A DNA stretch of 64,000 nucleotides, taken from assembly GCA_963921935.1 (NCBI GenBank), contig OY998180.1:84751139-84815138 (forward strand), in the 5' to 3' direction. Source of the DNA: Galeruca laticollis. Taxonomy: Eukaryota; Arthropoda; Insecta; Coleoptera; Chrysomelidae. The position numbers were made by a program, and so were the translations under genes. The notes below the pieces were generated by a model that ran no database searches, had not been told where the DNA came from, and saw only the letters and a list, made by a program, of their open reading frames with translations. This document shows positions 45,776-56,239 of this stretch, one piece after another. Position 1 is the first letter of the stretch. Each line of letters begins with the position of its first letter.

Positions 45776-46545
45776 CTACTTCCACTCCAGAAGCTTCGTG
45801 TCCTCGATATAGGCCACTAGCTTTTGTATATATGGTATCCTTAGAGTACAGTGTCCAGTGACCAAATCGGTTACTGTCTTCAGATGTCTCTTGCTTAGTT
45901 TCAATAACCTGATTGAGAGTTTTTTGTTTGAATTTTTCAGTAAGCTTTTTGTGTGAAGGTGACCTTCCGTCAACCTCCATTTGATTTGATGTTTCTTGTC
46001 TAGCCAGTTCCGGATTTCCCTTGATATGTAATTCTTTATAATTCCACAGAACGGTTCCGGACCAATGAAGTCTCCTTGAGAGCCTTTTTTAGCAAGCTGA
46101 ATCGCCAATTTATTACCTGCAATCCCTTCATGTCCAGGCACCCATACTAGAAACACTGTGTTGCTTCTTGCAAGCTTATTAAGGGCCTCTTTACAGTTTT
46201 TTACCAGTCTAGATTTAGTGGTTGGATTGCTAATAGCTTTAAGCAGAGCCTGGATCTCTTCATATTTTTTTCAATATAGGCTATATCAGCAATTGTTTGT
46301 GCCTGAAATACAGACGCATATATACCAAGACTGAAGAACATTTTCTTCCTAGGTCCACTTATGCTAGCCCCAGTGCCGTGGTTCGTTTTAGAGTCATATG
46401 TGAACCAGATGATGTCTCCAGGATTTCCCGAGTGCATCACTTGTTGCCTAGATGGAATGATGATATTCATTCGTTCAGTGAATCTATTCTCTGGTATCAT
46501 ACTATCCACCGGGTCCACATCAGTGGATATGTACGTAGTTCGTCG
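45776..46545 (-). pseudogene. LINE RNase H domain and C-terminus (R1/LOA-type)
   Basis: Continues the minus-strand LINE: DPVDSMIPENRF, then RNase H with IWFTYDSKTNHGTGASI (the usual FTDGSK with a one-codon change: the catalytic Asp lies one position later in this copy), SLGIYASVFQA, then in another frame VFLVWVPGHEGIAGNKLA (the conserved H and A/D site reads AIQLAKKG) and FIGPEPFCGI, ending with a tail to TAA at 45776. RNase H in a LINE C-terminus is typical of the I, R1 and LOA groups. Frame changes at about 46270 and 46160. Confidence 0.85.
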
Positions 46546-47214
46546 CTGTTCGTCGGAGTGGGATGTGGAGGGGGTGAAGTACCCACCCGGCGCGTCTCCA
46601 GGTGGCGGATAGGAGAAGGGCCTCTGAGATGATTTTATATGAGGAGGAGGTCTGCGGGGAAATACCTAGGGCTCGTTGTGTCTAAAAACTCAACTGGCAG
46701 CCCTCGAATGGGCTAAGGGATTGCACACAGGTTTACGATGCCGGGTGAAATTTGGAGCTTACCTCTAAATCACCTGTTATACCAATGTCTCCTGGCTGTC
46801 TGTGGTCAAGTTTACTGCCCGGACCAAAAGTAGACAACCTCATTAAAAACCTACCAGGCCGAAGAATGCGCGGCTATATAGAAGAATAGTCCTTACTGGT
46901 TTCTACCTTTGAGCACCGGGGGGAACTCCATTTTATTGAACCCCTTACCTCTGCATGCAAGGCTCTGCAGCGGTGGACCGTAATGACCCTAGCTTCTCGT
47001 GGGACCACTCATGGAAAGAAAAAACAAAAGCTGGGCAGAGCAGCCTGGGGTCGAGAGTCTGACTCGAAATCAAGAAACCTGCTCGATTACCGAGGGAAAT
47101 ACTGCCATGGTGGTCGAGGAGGGTCGTGGAGAGAGAAAGGAGGGGGATGAATAGAGGCTGAGTAACTCGGCCTCTCTCATCAATAATAATTCACCTTCAC
47201 GTTCACGAATGTAG

Positions 47215-47620
47215 CTCAGATTAACCTGCATCACGCGAAGGAAGCTTCAGCCGTTATTGCAAGGTTGTTCGCTAAACTACAGCTGAATATTGTACTGATC
47301 CAAGAACCATGGATCAACAAAGAAGGCCAAATCGAAGATTTGGCATGTGAGGATTCTAAATTGATTTATGATCAAAGGAAAGTATCTCCGCGTGCCTGTG
47401 TAATCATAAGAAATCACATGAAATATATTTGTGTTTCAGAATACGTGTCACGGGACCTTGTTCCAATCATGGTTTACCTCAACAATTGGGGGTATCGACC
47501 GAGACATCGTCATTGCCTCTGCCTACTTCGCTGGAGACGGGCCGATGACATCGTTTCTACTCAAATCGATTGAGAAAGTAGTGGATAACTACACCCAATC
47601 CCTAAACCCATATCCCTAAA
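47215..47620 (+). pseudogene. LINE endonuclease N-terminal part (APE type)
   Basis: Reads QINLHHAKEASAVIARLF and LNIVLIQEPWINKEG (catalytic Glu of APE nucleases in QEPW), then IRNHMKYICVSEY and, after a frame change near 47470, GIDRDIVIASAYFAGDGP (AYF box). Stops after about 135 codons where the element is deleted. Confidence 0.85.
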
Positions 47621-48855
47621 CGGAGAAATCATATAATGGAAATCAGAGGTTAAATATCTAGGGATAACCCTAGACAGTAAGCTTCTGTAGAATAAGCATG
47701 TTGAAATAACTGCTAGTAAAGCAATAAGAGCTTTGATGGCGTGCAGACATCTAGCTGGTAAGAGGTGGGGCTGTAACCCAAAAATACTGCGATGGATGTA
47801 CGCCACGATTGTGACACCAGCAATTACGTATGGGGCAATAGTTTGGCACACAAAAGCAAATCAGTTCAGCACGAGGAAGACCCTGGACAAAGTTCAAAGG
47901 CTTGCCTATGTGTGCATCACTGTAGCTATGAGAACGGGTCCAACTACGGCACTTGAGATCATTACAGATGTCACACCTCTACATCTGGTGATAGAAAGAT
48001 CTGCCCAAAAGGCAATTCTTAGAATATGTGAGGAAGGTTCAGGCACTGATAAAAATCAGGGAGCTTGGTCCTCTTTGACAAGATACATCTTATTCGCGAA
48101 TCTTCTCAGTGACGAGATGATCAGGAAAGTAAGCATCGAAAAGAATTTCACCACGAGACTGGGAAAGGGAATACACCACCCAAACTCTCAAAGAAAACAC
48201 CATTAGATTGTATACGGATAGGCTCCTTCCCGAGCGTCTTTCAGGCAGAAATACGTGCAATCGAAAGATGCGTGGAAATGAACCTAGAAAGAAACTACCA
48301 GAAATATGACATATCGATCCATTCTGATAGTCAAGCAGCTATCAAAGCATTGAGTTCCCATGTCATTGACTCAAAGTTGGCATGGGAGTGCCGAAGAGAA
48401 CTTGATGAATTAGGCAAGAATAACAGGGTCTCTTTAGTCTGGGTTCCTGGCCACTTGGGAATCACGGCAAATTAAGAGGCCAATACACTTGCCAGGAAAG
48501 GAGCACAAATGCCCTTTATTGGGCCGGAGCCTTTCTGTGGTGTAGCAAAATGCTCCTACAAGAAAGAGTTTCGGAATAAAGAGGAAACTGAAAGAGAAGC
48601 ACTCTGGCGGTACATTCCAAAAAGTTCCTGTGGAACTTTGACACTGCTATATCCAAAAAATGTTTGGACCTCAGTAAAGATAAGCTACATCTCCTCACGG
48701 GCTTTCTTACAGGACACTGCCGCCTTACGAAGCACTTAATGAGAATAGGTCTAGCAGAGATTGACGAGTGTAGATTCTGTGGGGAGGAGGATGAAACTTC
48801 TCCGTCCCAAATACTAGAGTTCATTAGAACCTTGGAACTGGAAGGCGAGCTGTAG
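47621..48855 (+). pseudogene. LINE RT thumb, RNase H and zinc-knuckle tail
   Basis: VKYLGITLDSKL (about 47645, motif E), an open frame 47733-48206 with ACRHLAGKRWG and ITYGAIVWHTK (thumb/connection), then RNase H: VFQAEIRAIERC, IHSDSQAAIKAL (catalytic Asp, about 48325), LVWVPGHLGITAN with a TAA right after it (48473), FIGPEPFCG. The C-terminal GHCRLTKHLMRIGL and CRFCGEEDET (about 48715-48795) is the CCHC-like knuckle found after RNase H in R1/I-type LINEs. Several stops and frame changes. Confidence 0.85.
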
Positions 48856-48906
48856 TAGTAGCGAGAACAGCTCTGATAGGGAGGGGGGCACAATAAACCT
48901 TTGGTT

Positions 48907-49760
48907 TCAGTGCACTGTAACCCCGTTAAAATCTAATCTAATCACACTATCCAGACCAACCTGAAAGTTCGGTTCATCTAGTATTGACCCAGTTGTATAA
49001 GTATATCCTCTATGAACATTGTTCGGGGTCCCTATGCCTGCCGATTTCAGTCTGAGGATTGCCATCATGGCCTCTGCCCTAACAAAAAATTCTAGAGGAG
49101 GAATGTCAATAAGAGCTTCCATTGATGATGTTCCCGTGCAGTTAATTGCCCCGGTAATCCCGAGAAGAGCTTGTCTTTGGATTATAGTTAATATATTCTC
49201 TACTGATGACACTTTTGTCCTTCTTCCCCAGACTATCGTTCCATAGATAATCGTTGGCTTAATCACTGTTATGTAAAGACAGAGTACCACCCCAGGTCGT
49301 ATTCCCCAGGTTTTGCCCATAACTCTTCTACATTGCCAGAAGAGCCTGGTTGCCCTAGTAGTAGTTTTTTCCAGGTGTGTCCTCAAATTCAGTTCAGAAT
49401 CGAGTGTCACTCCCAGATATTTCACCTCTTCAGATATTTCTAGTTTTTCTCCGATCAGTTGTTCTCTGCCCTGCGTAGAAGCTCTTCTATTCGAGAAAGC
49501 AACTAGTTTGTGGTTTTCTTTGGGTTGACTGCTAGGTTCTCCTGAAGGCACCAATCGTGTAAGACATTCGCGACTGTCTCCGGTAATTTCCCCTTGGTGA
49601 GAATAACTAGGTCATCCGCGAAGCCCCGCGTTCATATGCTTTGATCATTTAGCCTACAGATCAAGTCATCCACAATTAAATTCCACAGTAGTGGTGAAAG
49701 TACTTCACCTTGAGGGCACCCTAGTTGTCTTGACGGTGTACGTTATATCATGCACGTGTG
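48907..49760 (-). pseudogene. LINE reverse transcriptase, palm to thumb (R1/LOA-type)
   Basis: Minus-strand reading: LSPLLWNLIVDDLICRL (motif B/bridge, about 49700), GFADDLVILTKGKLPE (motif C, catalytic FADD, about 49620), NLAVNPKKT, then the open frame 49554-48907 with VKYLGVTLDSELNLRTHLEK (motif E region) and the thumb/connection WGIRPGVVLCLYITVIKPTI and YGTIVWGRRT. One stop precedes GFADD. Upstream RT and endonuclease are missing. Ends where the plus-strand LINE begins its 3' end. Confidence 0.85.
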
Positions 49761-49880
49761 CCGAAATTCTCCTATGCTCTAGCACGGATCTTATCCATAT
49801 GCATGAGGTATTTTTTATCCGTCTTTTATTGAGGGATTTGTTTATTGATGACATCGATGGGTTATCAAAAGCACAATTGG

Positions 49881-50460
49881 CCCTATAAATCTAGATATAC
49901 TACATTTCACTTTTCCGCCCAACCCCATCTAATAAACGAGAAAAGTCCTGTGTGTATGTCGTTGTCGTCGGCTACTTTTTGTAATATATCTTGTTAGCAC
50001 AGCCTACAACCAGATATACTACATTATGGGTCATTTTTGGAGAAATTTCCGTTTGTAAGCACGATACAGCCTCCGGAGTGTATACAAGTGACCAATTTTA
50101 TGTTTGAATATTGTTTAGAGCATCCCGCAGATGAACCCTATATATTTTCAGCTCACCAGAGCCAGTACAATGAGTCCTATAAATCCAAATATACTACATT
50201 TTTGGATAAATTTCGGGTTATTAGTAGGATACAGGCTCCGGAGTTCACTCAAGTGACCAATTTTATGTTTTGATATTATTCAGTGCGTCTCACAGACACA
50301 TCCTATTGATTTCCAGATCACTACAACCAGAACAACGGGTCCTATGGATCTAAATATACCACACTTTTGGTAATTTTTTGAAGACATTTCGGTTTGTTAG
50401 CATGATACAGCCTCCGGATTGTACAACGGTGGAAAAGTTGGTTTTAATCCTTAAAACCGT
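49881..50460 (+). mobile_element. 175-bp-repeat element, copy 3
   Basis: ACTTTTCCGCCCAACCCCAT at 49911 is the element's left end; it is preceded by a repeat unit belonging to copy 2, so copy 3 either inserted in, or is joined head-to-tail with, copy 2. Two to three diverged units follow (about 50060, 50230, 50405), and the right end GGAAAAGTTGGTTTTAATCC then TTAAAACCG at about 50434-50462 matches that of copy 1. Confidence 0.75.
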
Positions 50461-51630
50461 TTATTTTGGTATTGTTTCTGTGCTCCTCCTGATAACCTAC
50501 TGATTGCTTAAATTCACTATATTTTCAGATTTAGAATATCATATTAATCGTAAGTTCGGTAAACGTTGAAACGCCACTGACTAAGGAAAGCGTTTGCATG
50601 GTGCACTTACTCAGCACTTTCTGGAACTGTCTAAAAGCCTTGTAGGAATCCGTAATGAGGGCTTGAACGATTCGATAATTTTACTTACTGCGAAAACTTT
50701 TACTTTGGCATGCAAAACTTCGCCGATTATCGATTCGACGCAGTTTTCCTCGTGTGGGAAAGTTTTGTTTAGCTTTACTCACCACCCATCTACTGAAAAA
50801 TATTTTCTGGATTTTATATTTGAAGTTTATGTGCTTGAGTGAATACGATGGAGGAGCACGTGTAGAAGAACTGATAGCCATATTCGCATAAGAAATTACA
50901 GGGTTAGAGCAGTGGCGCATAAAAGAAAGTTGATTTCAAAAGAAACAAAACATCAAAAATTTGTGATTGTGATGTGTATCTTCAGAATATATTATCCAGC
51001 TCCCCCTCTTTTATGACACAGTGATGTGCCCAAAATTATTGTGAATTTTGTTAAACTTTCTTCCTTGAAGAACGCATTACTTACGCCTTGTAGCGTTAAT
51101 GCCACTTTTGCAGAATTTAAGCGTGCATTTGAGAATTTGGTGTTTCACAGCACTGTGAGTTGTTTTGAAGATCTATTTTTCGCTTTTCATGGAACTGTAT
51201 ATCTCAGCATCGTGTCCACTGAGAAAAACGTTGGCCAGTTTCAAATTATTCTTAATGACAGCTGTCAGGATACTTCTAAATAAATCCCTATGAATAGCAA
51301 CGATTATAGATAAGACAGGATTGCTCAGTTCGATTTAACGTGTGTTGAAAATTTTTGTGGGGAACATCTGTGATACCGAAGAGCTTGTTTACATGAATTT
51401 GGCTGTTTGATAGTTTGTTTTTCAAATAGGTTGAGATTTGTTAGATAATTTGTGGTTTTTAAAGTGTAGTTTGAATTATAGACAACATTTTATTCGTTTA
51501 TTGTTGTTAATGGTGTATAACAATTTTTTGTTTACACAAAAATACATACAATGACCACGATTCTGTGAGCAAATAGGCTTCTTATTTTATAATAATAAAT
51601 AATTCCAATGGTAATTTTTTTTAGTTCATT
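50461..51630. other. Gap, open frames without recognised domain
   Basis: Plus-strand frames 50594-50842 and 51026-51283 and a minus-strand frame 50681-50920 show no recognised motif. The region is slightly GC-richer than its surroundings. A decayed transposon is likely but not identified. Confidence 0.4.
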
Positions 51631-51633
51631 CAG

Positions 51634-52862
51634 CCTGGAAGAGTATGTGCTGTTGCTATACGCAAAAACAATCAATTAATTCTCAAAAAGCAAGGCTTAA
51701 GCAATGTGTTTCATAGTTTTCCAAAAGGGAAGGATTTAGTGTCTTCCACAATAAGAAAAGAGTGAGTGCATAGCTGCAGAAAAAAGACACACTTAGTATA
51801 TTATATACTTCGAGCGTTCGCTTAAACCATTTTAAAATTAATGACTATGAAAAATATTTACAGCTTGAATTGTTGAGTAAGTACATAATAAAATATTGGT
51901 AGCTACGCCTCAATTCTATACTAAAACATACAAATTAGTTAAGAAAAAAAAAGCAAAATCTTATCAGTGTTAAAAATACATTTTTCTTCAAGCGAATAAT
52001 AATAACTATATTACTTTCGGCAACAGAGACCATAGAAACATTCTATTATTTTACTAGTACAATAAAGAAATGTTGATGATTTTCCTAGTAAATTAATAAT
52101 GAGCAACGATAGCAACGCCTTATTATAGGCGTCGAAATCGAGTAGGTAGGAACTGTGATTTCATAACTTATTTAATTTGACAATTGTCAGTTTTGAATAC
52201 TTTAAAAATGTGTCAATAATTGTACGCCTTCGGAATTAGTCGAAATAACTAATTCCAGTATTGAAACACCAAAGAAAATGTCTACGAAAAAAAACTAGTA
52301 TATATTACTCGAAGTAGAATGCTTCATCATGTGTTCGCTTAGATTACAATGCCTTGGTTAACGCCCCTGCAGTACCCGTCTGATCTCAACACATAATAAG
52401 CGCCTTCTACTCTTAGAAATATAATGTACTATTGAATATCTACATAATTATAATATGTCAAACAATTATTGATTACTCAGTCATTAAAAAAATCAGTGTT
52501 TTTTAGACCTGCTTCTACGCAAAATTTTGAAGAAGACGGCAGTGCCTACAATTAATTTGGGCCATGAAATTAAAAGTAACAAAAGATATGATAAGAAACA
52601 AAACAGGGCAATTATTTCTTCATTGCTTGCGTCATCTAGCTTTGATTCGAGTTTACCATCAACATCCAAACACTATCTTGATGTGGCTGTATCAAAACCA
52701 ACAAAAGATATTTGTGATAATGCAGTTCAAAATTTACCCCGAGATTCACGTCTTTCCCCAACACAGATCACTGAACCTGAGACCGAGCCTCAATCAACTA
52801 ATTATAAAATACTGTATGAATATCTGCTTGGCAAATATTCTTCTTCCAGAACTACTTTGTAA
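51634..52862 (+). pseudogene. THAP-domain gene remnant
   Basis: After an acceptor-like TTTTTTTAG (ending about 51625) the plus strand encodes VCAVAIRKNN...FHSFPKGK...STIRKE, TGA, VHSCRKK (51648-51790). This is the first half of a THAP zinc finger, with the invariant Trp codon changed to TGA; the first Cys (C-A-V), FH-FP and the C-RK block are present but the second Cys and the HF-AVPF part are not. A second exon-like stretch after TTTTTTAG at 52507 reads LLLRKILKKTAVPTINLG (the LK-AVPT-NL piece that follows THAP domains) and continues open to 52862. Could be a decayed P-element-type or THAP9-like gene, or a truncated THAP copy. Confidence 0.65.
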
Positions 52863-53225
52863 ATTATGAACAATTATAAGAATTAACTTCAATAACTACA
52901 AAGCCCAACAAAATAAAAATAAGATAAAGTAGTGATGACAGGGAACGGGGTAGAGGCAGGAAATTAAAAGAATTATGAAGTAAATGTCAATATGTTTTTA
53001 ATAAAATTCACTCTTTATTCTTGTTTCATTTTTTACTTTCAAAACAATTGTATAACAACAATAAAGCGTGATTGTGTATTCTATAAAAGTATCTATATTT
53101 TTCTCAAGTTAATTCTGCATTGTTTCTAAATAAATAACTAAGCCTTTAGTGTCTATATTCCGTTTTTTAAATATCCCATAATAATTCCTTAATACCTTTT
53201 AGAGCAGTGGGAATAATTGAACGAG
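52863..53225. other. Gap, nothing recognised
   Basis: AT-rich, no supported feature. Confidence 0.35.
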
Positions 53226-53976
53226 TATATGCAATTTTTTCCCATCTGAAGATCTTAATTTATTAAAAATATAAAATGATTACACTTCTTTTCTACGTTA
53301 AAATGATATTTTAAAATATAAGACCTACATTTTGCTTAGAATTTATTTTATATAGAAAAAATCATAAAAATGCAATCTAACTCATAAGTCCACCTTCTGC
53401 ACAGCGAGTTTGACTTTGTCATACAAACTGGGTAAACTAAGCTATCCTGTGTAATGTATAGTCGTTGTATAAATAGAAGCTAATAAATGCTGTTTATCGC
53501 TATCTCTTTTCAACATTATGAGGTTATAATACAGTAGAAACGCTGAGTCTTTTCCATCACGTGACTGATGCGATATCAACCATATGCATCTTAATCAAAA
53601 CAATACGACAAACGCTTGTATTGAGTTTCGCTCTTTTTTGTTATTAGAAGAAGACGGTACCAACATAGTATGTGTTGAATAATATCGTCAACTTAGTCAC
53701 CTGATGGAAAAGCTTCACCGTTTCTACTGTAACTGTCTTCAAATGCAGTTGGAAAGAGTACATTAAGAAGAAGAAGAAATAGATGTTACAACCAAAACTA
53801 ATCTAAAATCAATGAAAAATGACCTAAAAATATCATCTTAAATTTTATTTGAGTGAATTAATTCAATAAATGAAGGTCAGAGGTAAATTTTTTCAATTGG
53901 AGGGGTTTCATACCATGCTAATTCCGAATCAATTTATACCTAAGTTCTAGCACTTACCGTTCTTCAGCTGAATTGA
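53226..53976 (+). repeat. Tandem duplication, unit 1 (about 750 bp)
   Basis: Repeated as 53977-54057 plus 56003-56690. Shared blocks include GATCTTAATTTATTAAAAAT, GACCTA-ATTTTGCTTAGAAT, AACTCATAAGTCCACCTTCT, and the MITE. Unit 2 is interrupted by the tyrosine-recombinase element. Identity is about 90 percent by eye. Confidence 0.88.
53532..53729. mobile_element. MITE in unit 1 (198 bp, TA-flanked)
   Basis: Ends CAGTAGAAACGCTGAGTCTT and the inverse of AAGCTTCACCGTTTCTACTG form an inverted repeat of about 35 bp that extends to TTTTCCATCA-GTGACT. Flanked by TA on both sides, as for Tc1/mariner-derived MITEs. Confidence 0.82.
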
Positions 53977-54067
53977 ACTATTATGTGTAATTTTTTTCCA
54001 TTTCAAGATCTTAATTTATTAAAAATATAAAGTTATTATACTTCTTTTCAACGTAAAATAGTAGTTT

Positions 54068-54160
54068 GAACAACAAGTGCGCAAAGCGTTACTTTTCCCA
54101 CGAGCACAAATCCAGCGAGTGGGAAAAGTGCTTTGCGTACGAGTTGTACACAATATTTTT
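54068..54160. repeat. Long hairpin at left end of element C
   Basis: CGCAAAGCGTTACTTTTCCC then ACGAG (from 54074) pairs with CGAGTGGGAAAAGTGCTTTG then CG (to about 54140), extended outward by ACAAC and GTTGT, around an 11-base loop. Related ACTTTTCC motifs recur at the other end (55845-55905). Confidence 0.85.
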
Positions 54161-54267
54161 TCTACAACTAAGTTCATTCATTAAAGAAAAAAGTAACTTA
54201 TATATGTACTTTATTTAACTTAAACAGAACGAATTTAAGAAATTAACACAGAATATAGAAAAATTAG

Positions 54268-55671
54268 TTAAAAGTTGATAGTAAAATTGGAACAATTTCG
54301 AATTGTTATGCCTGGTGTATTATCTATTTTTGATGATAAGTTATCGTTAATGTTTGTCGACGAAGATGTTGATGCTTGTTTTTCATTAGGAATAATATTA
54401 TATGAAGTCGAAGCCCCAGGTATAATAGATTTTTCATTTTTGTTGGCAATATCAATTTTGTTTGATATCGAGTTGTCAATATATCCTTCCGCTACTGTAT
54501 TTGAGCGCCATCCACCATGTCGCTTCAATATTAATAAGTCTCCGCCTGAATTTGCTAAAATTGTAGCTGAAGATCGTCTAAAAGAATGACCCGTGTACAA
54601 TTTAGAGTTAGGTAATTTTAAATATTCTGCAATTTGTTTAGGCATATTTCCGAATTTATTTTTGCCCACTACTTGCCTCGTGCATTTTCCGTGTTGGTAA
54701 TTAAGAAATAACCTCTTCTCATTTTTATTTTGTGGACGCAGACGTGCATATTTTTTGTATAAATCATAGAATTTTTCAACTACAGTGAATGTACGTGGTA
54801 TTTTTGTCTTAGTTATTGGAACAGTAACCAATAAGGCTTCTTGTAAATCTTTTACGTAGTCAATAGTTAATTTCCATAATTCTTCCCTTCGACATGCTCC
54901 GGCTAATACAAAAGCTATGACAACCCACAAGTGAATTTGTGATTGAAATTTTAATTTAGTTCCAGAATTAAAGTTAAAAGATTAAATAAATTGCAAATAG
55001 ATAAAAAAGGACAGGACAGGATTTGAACCCGGGCCTCTTCGTTCTAATGCTGATGTGTTTTCCACTAAGCTATCGCGGCAACAATTATGAAATACTGTAT
55101 TTAGGTCTTTCCGCTGCTTCATTTTATTTTAAGTTTTTTATTTCGATTTTTCTATATTATGAAGTACATTGGTTACTAAATAATAATAGATTGAATAACT
55201 AAATATAATCTTGAAAATTATGACTTACTTTGACGAGTAGATATTGTCTGGCGCTTCTTCTAATAATTTATGGATTTCAGCAAATGTCAATGTAAGGGAT
55301 TTTTTTTTGACACATCTTTTTTCGTTTTGCTTTTTTAAATATGCTCGAAGTTTTGTATACTTTGAAATATCTATGTTATGTTTGATACTTATGAGGCTCC
55401 TTATTATTGAATATATAGACCACAGTGTAGACGGTTTAAAGTTTGCAGAAATTTCTTGAAAATAAGCCAACAGAACATTTTCTGAGAATGATTTAATATT
55501 GTTTATTTCCCTCCAGTTCATAAATTTGCTGTATTGTTTTTGATATTTGTTTTTTGAAACTCCAGGTAACAAATTCTCGATTGCATTTTGAGCCTTTTAG
55601 ATAATATCTAGAGGAGTATTCTCAATATCGGAATTCGACAACTCGAAAGATAAATTATAATCTCGGTTCAT
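54268..55671 (-). pseudogene. Tyrosine recombinase of Crypton-like element C, near-intact
   Basis: The ATG at 55671 begins MNRDYNLSFELSNSD; one TAA at 55597-55599 interrupts it before QNAIENLLPGVSKNKYQ. The core-binding domain frame runs to 55225 (KPSTLWSIYSIIRSLI; RAYLKK), ending at a perfect donor GTAAGT (55229-55224). The catalytic domain resumes at 54930 with VVIAFVLAGACRREELWKL (first Arg), then VPITKTKIPRTF (possible Lys), GHSFRRSSATILANSGGDLL (HxxR box), LKRHGGWRSNTVAEGYID (H/W and the nucleophile Tyr) and a Ser/Asn-rich tail to the stop at 54268. R-H-R-H/W-Y all appear intact. The gap 55224-54931 looks like an intron holding a tRNA-like insert, but no clean acceptor was found. Confidence 0.85.
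55009..55079 (-). ncRNA. tRNA-like / SINE-head sequence with pol III boxes
   Basis: The minus strand starts GCCGCGATAGCTTAGTGG. Box A TAGCTTAGTGG (55072-55062) and box B GGTTCAAATCC (55029-55019) have the right spacing, and TTTTTT follows at 55008-55003. The acceptor stem does not close (GCCGCGA against CCTGTCC), so it is not a functional tRNA. Most likely a tRNA-derived SINE head or a decayed tRNA pseudogene lodged in the presumed intron of the recombinase gene. Confidence 0.6.
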
Positions 55672-56239
55672 AGTTCCTAAAATAATGGGTAATAAATGAG
55701 TTTGTTTATAATCTATAATCAATAAACTGAAATACATAATCTAAAAAATAGTTTACTTACAGAATTTTTAGATTAAATTTAAAAGTTGAGCACCCCGAAA
55801 TCCACTATAAAGTATTGTCAATAAAATTTGACATTGACTTTTCCGTGGGCAAAGTGACATTTTCGTGCGGAAAAGTACCATAACGTGTACTTTTCCCACA
55901 CTCTACTTTATTACTTTTCTAACGGATATCAAACTAATTAAGAAAAGGCTTGCTTTGCGCATAAAAATTTGTGTAGAAAAGCGTGTTTTGCATAGTAGTT
56001 GTAGAAAAATAATATTTTAAAATATATAAGACCTAAATTTTGCTTAGAATTTATTTTATATAGAAAAAATCTTGAAAATTCAATTTAACTCATAAGTCCA
56101 CCTTCTGCACAGCGAGTTTGACTTTATCATCCAAACTGGGCAAACTGAGCTATGCTGTGTAATGTATAGTCGTTGTATAAATATAAGCTAATAAATGTTG
56201 TTTATCGCTATCTCTTTTCAACATTATGAGGTTATAATA

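Larger units (their letters stand above)
46546..48955 (+). mobile_element. R1/LOA-type LINE on plus strand, internally deleted
   Basis: Inserted into the minus-strand LINE. It has a GC-richer 5' region of about 650 bp (46546-47214), an endonuclease start, then a jump to the RT thumb and RNase H, and a 3' region ending in CCGTTAAAATCTAATCTAAT (about 48955). The missing middle (most of EN and RT) must be about 2 kb. Both LINEs belong to related families, since their thumb and RNase H blocks resemble each other. Confidence 0.82.
45691..49880 (-). mobile_element. R1/LOA-type LINE on minus strand, split by a second LINE
   Basis: RT pieces (49760-48907) and the RNase H/C-terminal pieces (46545-45776) are collinear on the minus strand once the plus-strand LINE 46546-48955 is removed. 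The 3' end at 45691 is a short A run (GAAAAAA in sense). The flanks ACAATGGGTC (left) and ACAATTGGCC (right) are a probable imperfect target duplication within the 175-bp repeat, whose normal reading is ACAATGGGTCCTATAAATC. The 5' end is truncated within the RT. Confidence 0.8.
54058..56002 (-). mobile_element. Tyrosine-recombinase (Crypton-like) element, copy C
   Basis: About 1.9 kb inserted into unit 2 of the duplication: the left flank CTTCTTTTCAACGTAAAAT and right flank ATATTTTAAAATATA join to match unit 1. Both element ends carry a short direct repeat TAGTAGTT (about 54056 and 55989). Inside the ends are palindromic ACTTTTCC-rich segments, and TTTTTCTACAACTA occurs inverted at 54164 and 56003. 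Crypton elements lack transposon-type inverted termini and use short direct repeats (known); the extra palindromes are noted separately. Confidence 0.75.

Noticed and set aside
52527..52869. Two overlapping plus-strand open frames at 52527-52862 and 52564-52869
   Set aside because: Only the first carries the AVPT-NL block expected after a THAP domain; the other is treated as its shadow.
55009..55079. Functional tRNA gene
   Set aside because: Boxes A and B are good, but the acceptor stem does not pair and the anticodon arm is irregular, so it is listed only as tRNA-like.
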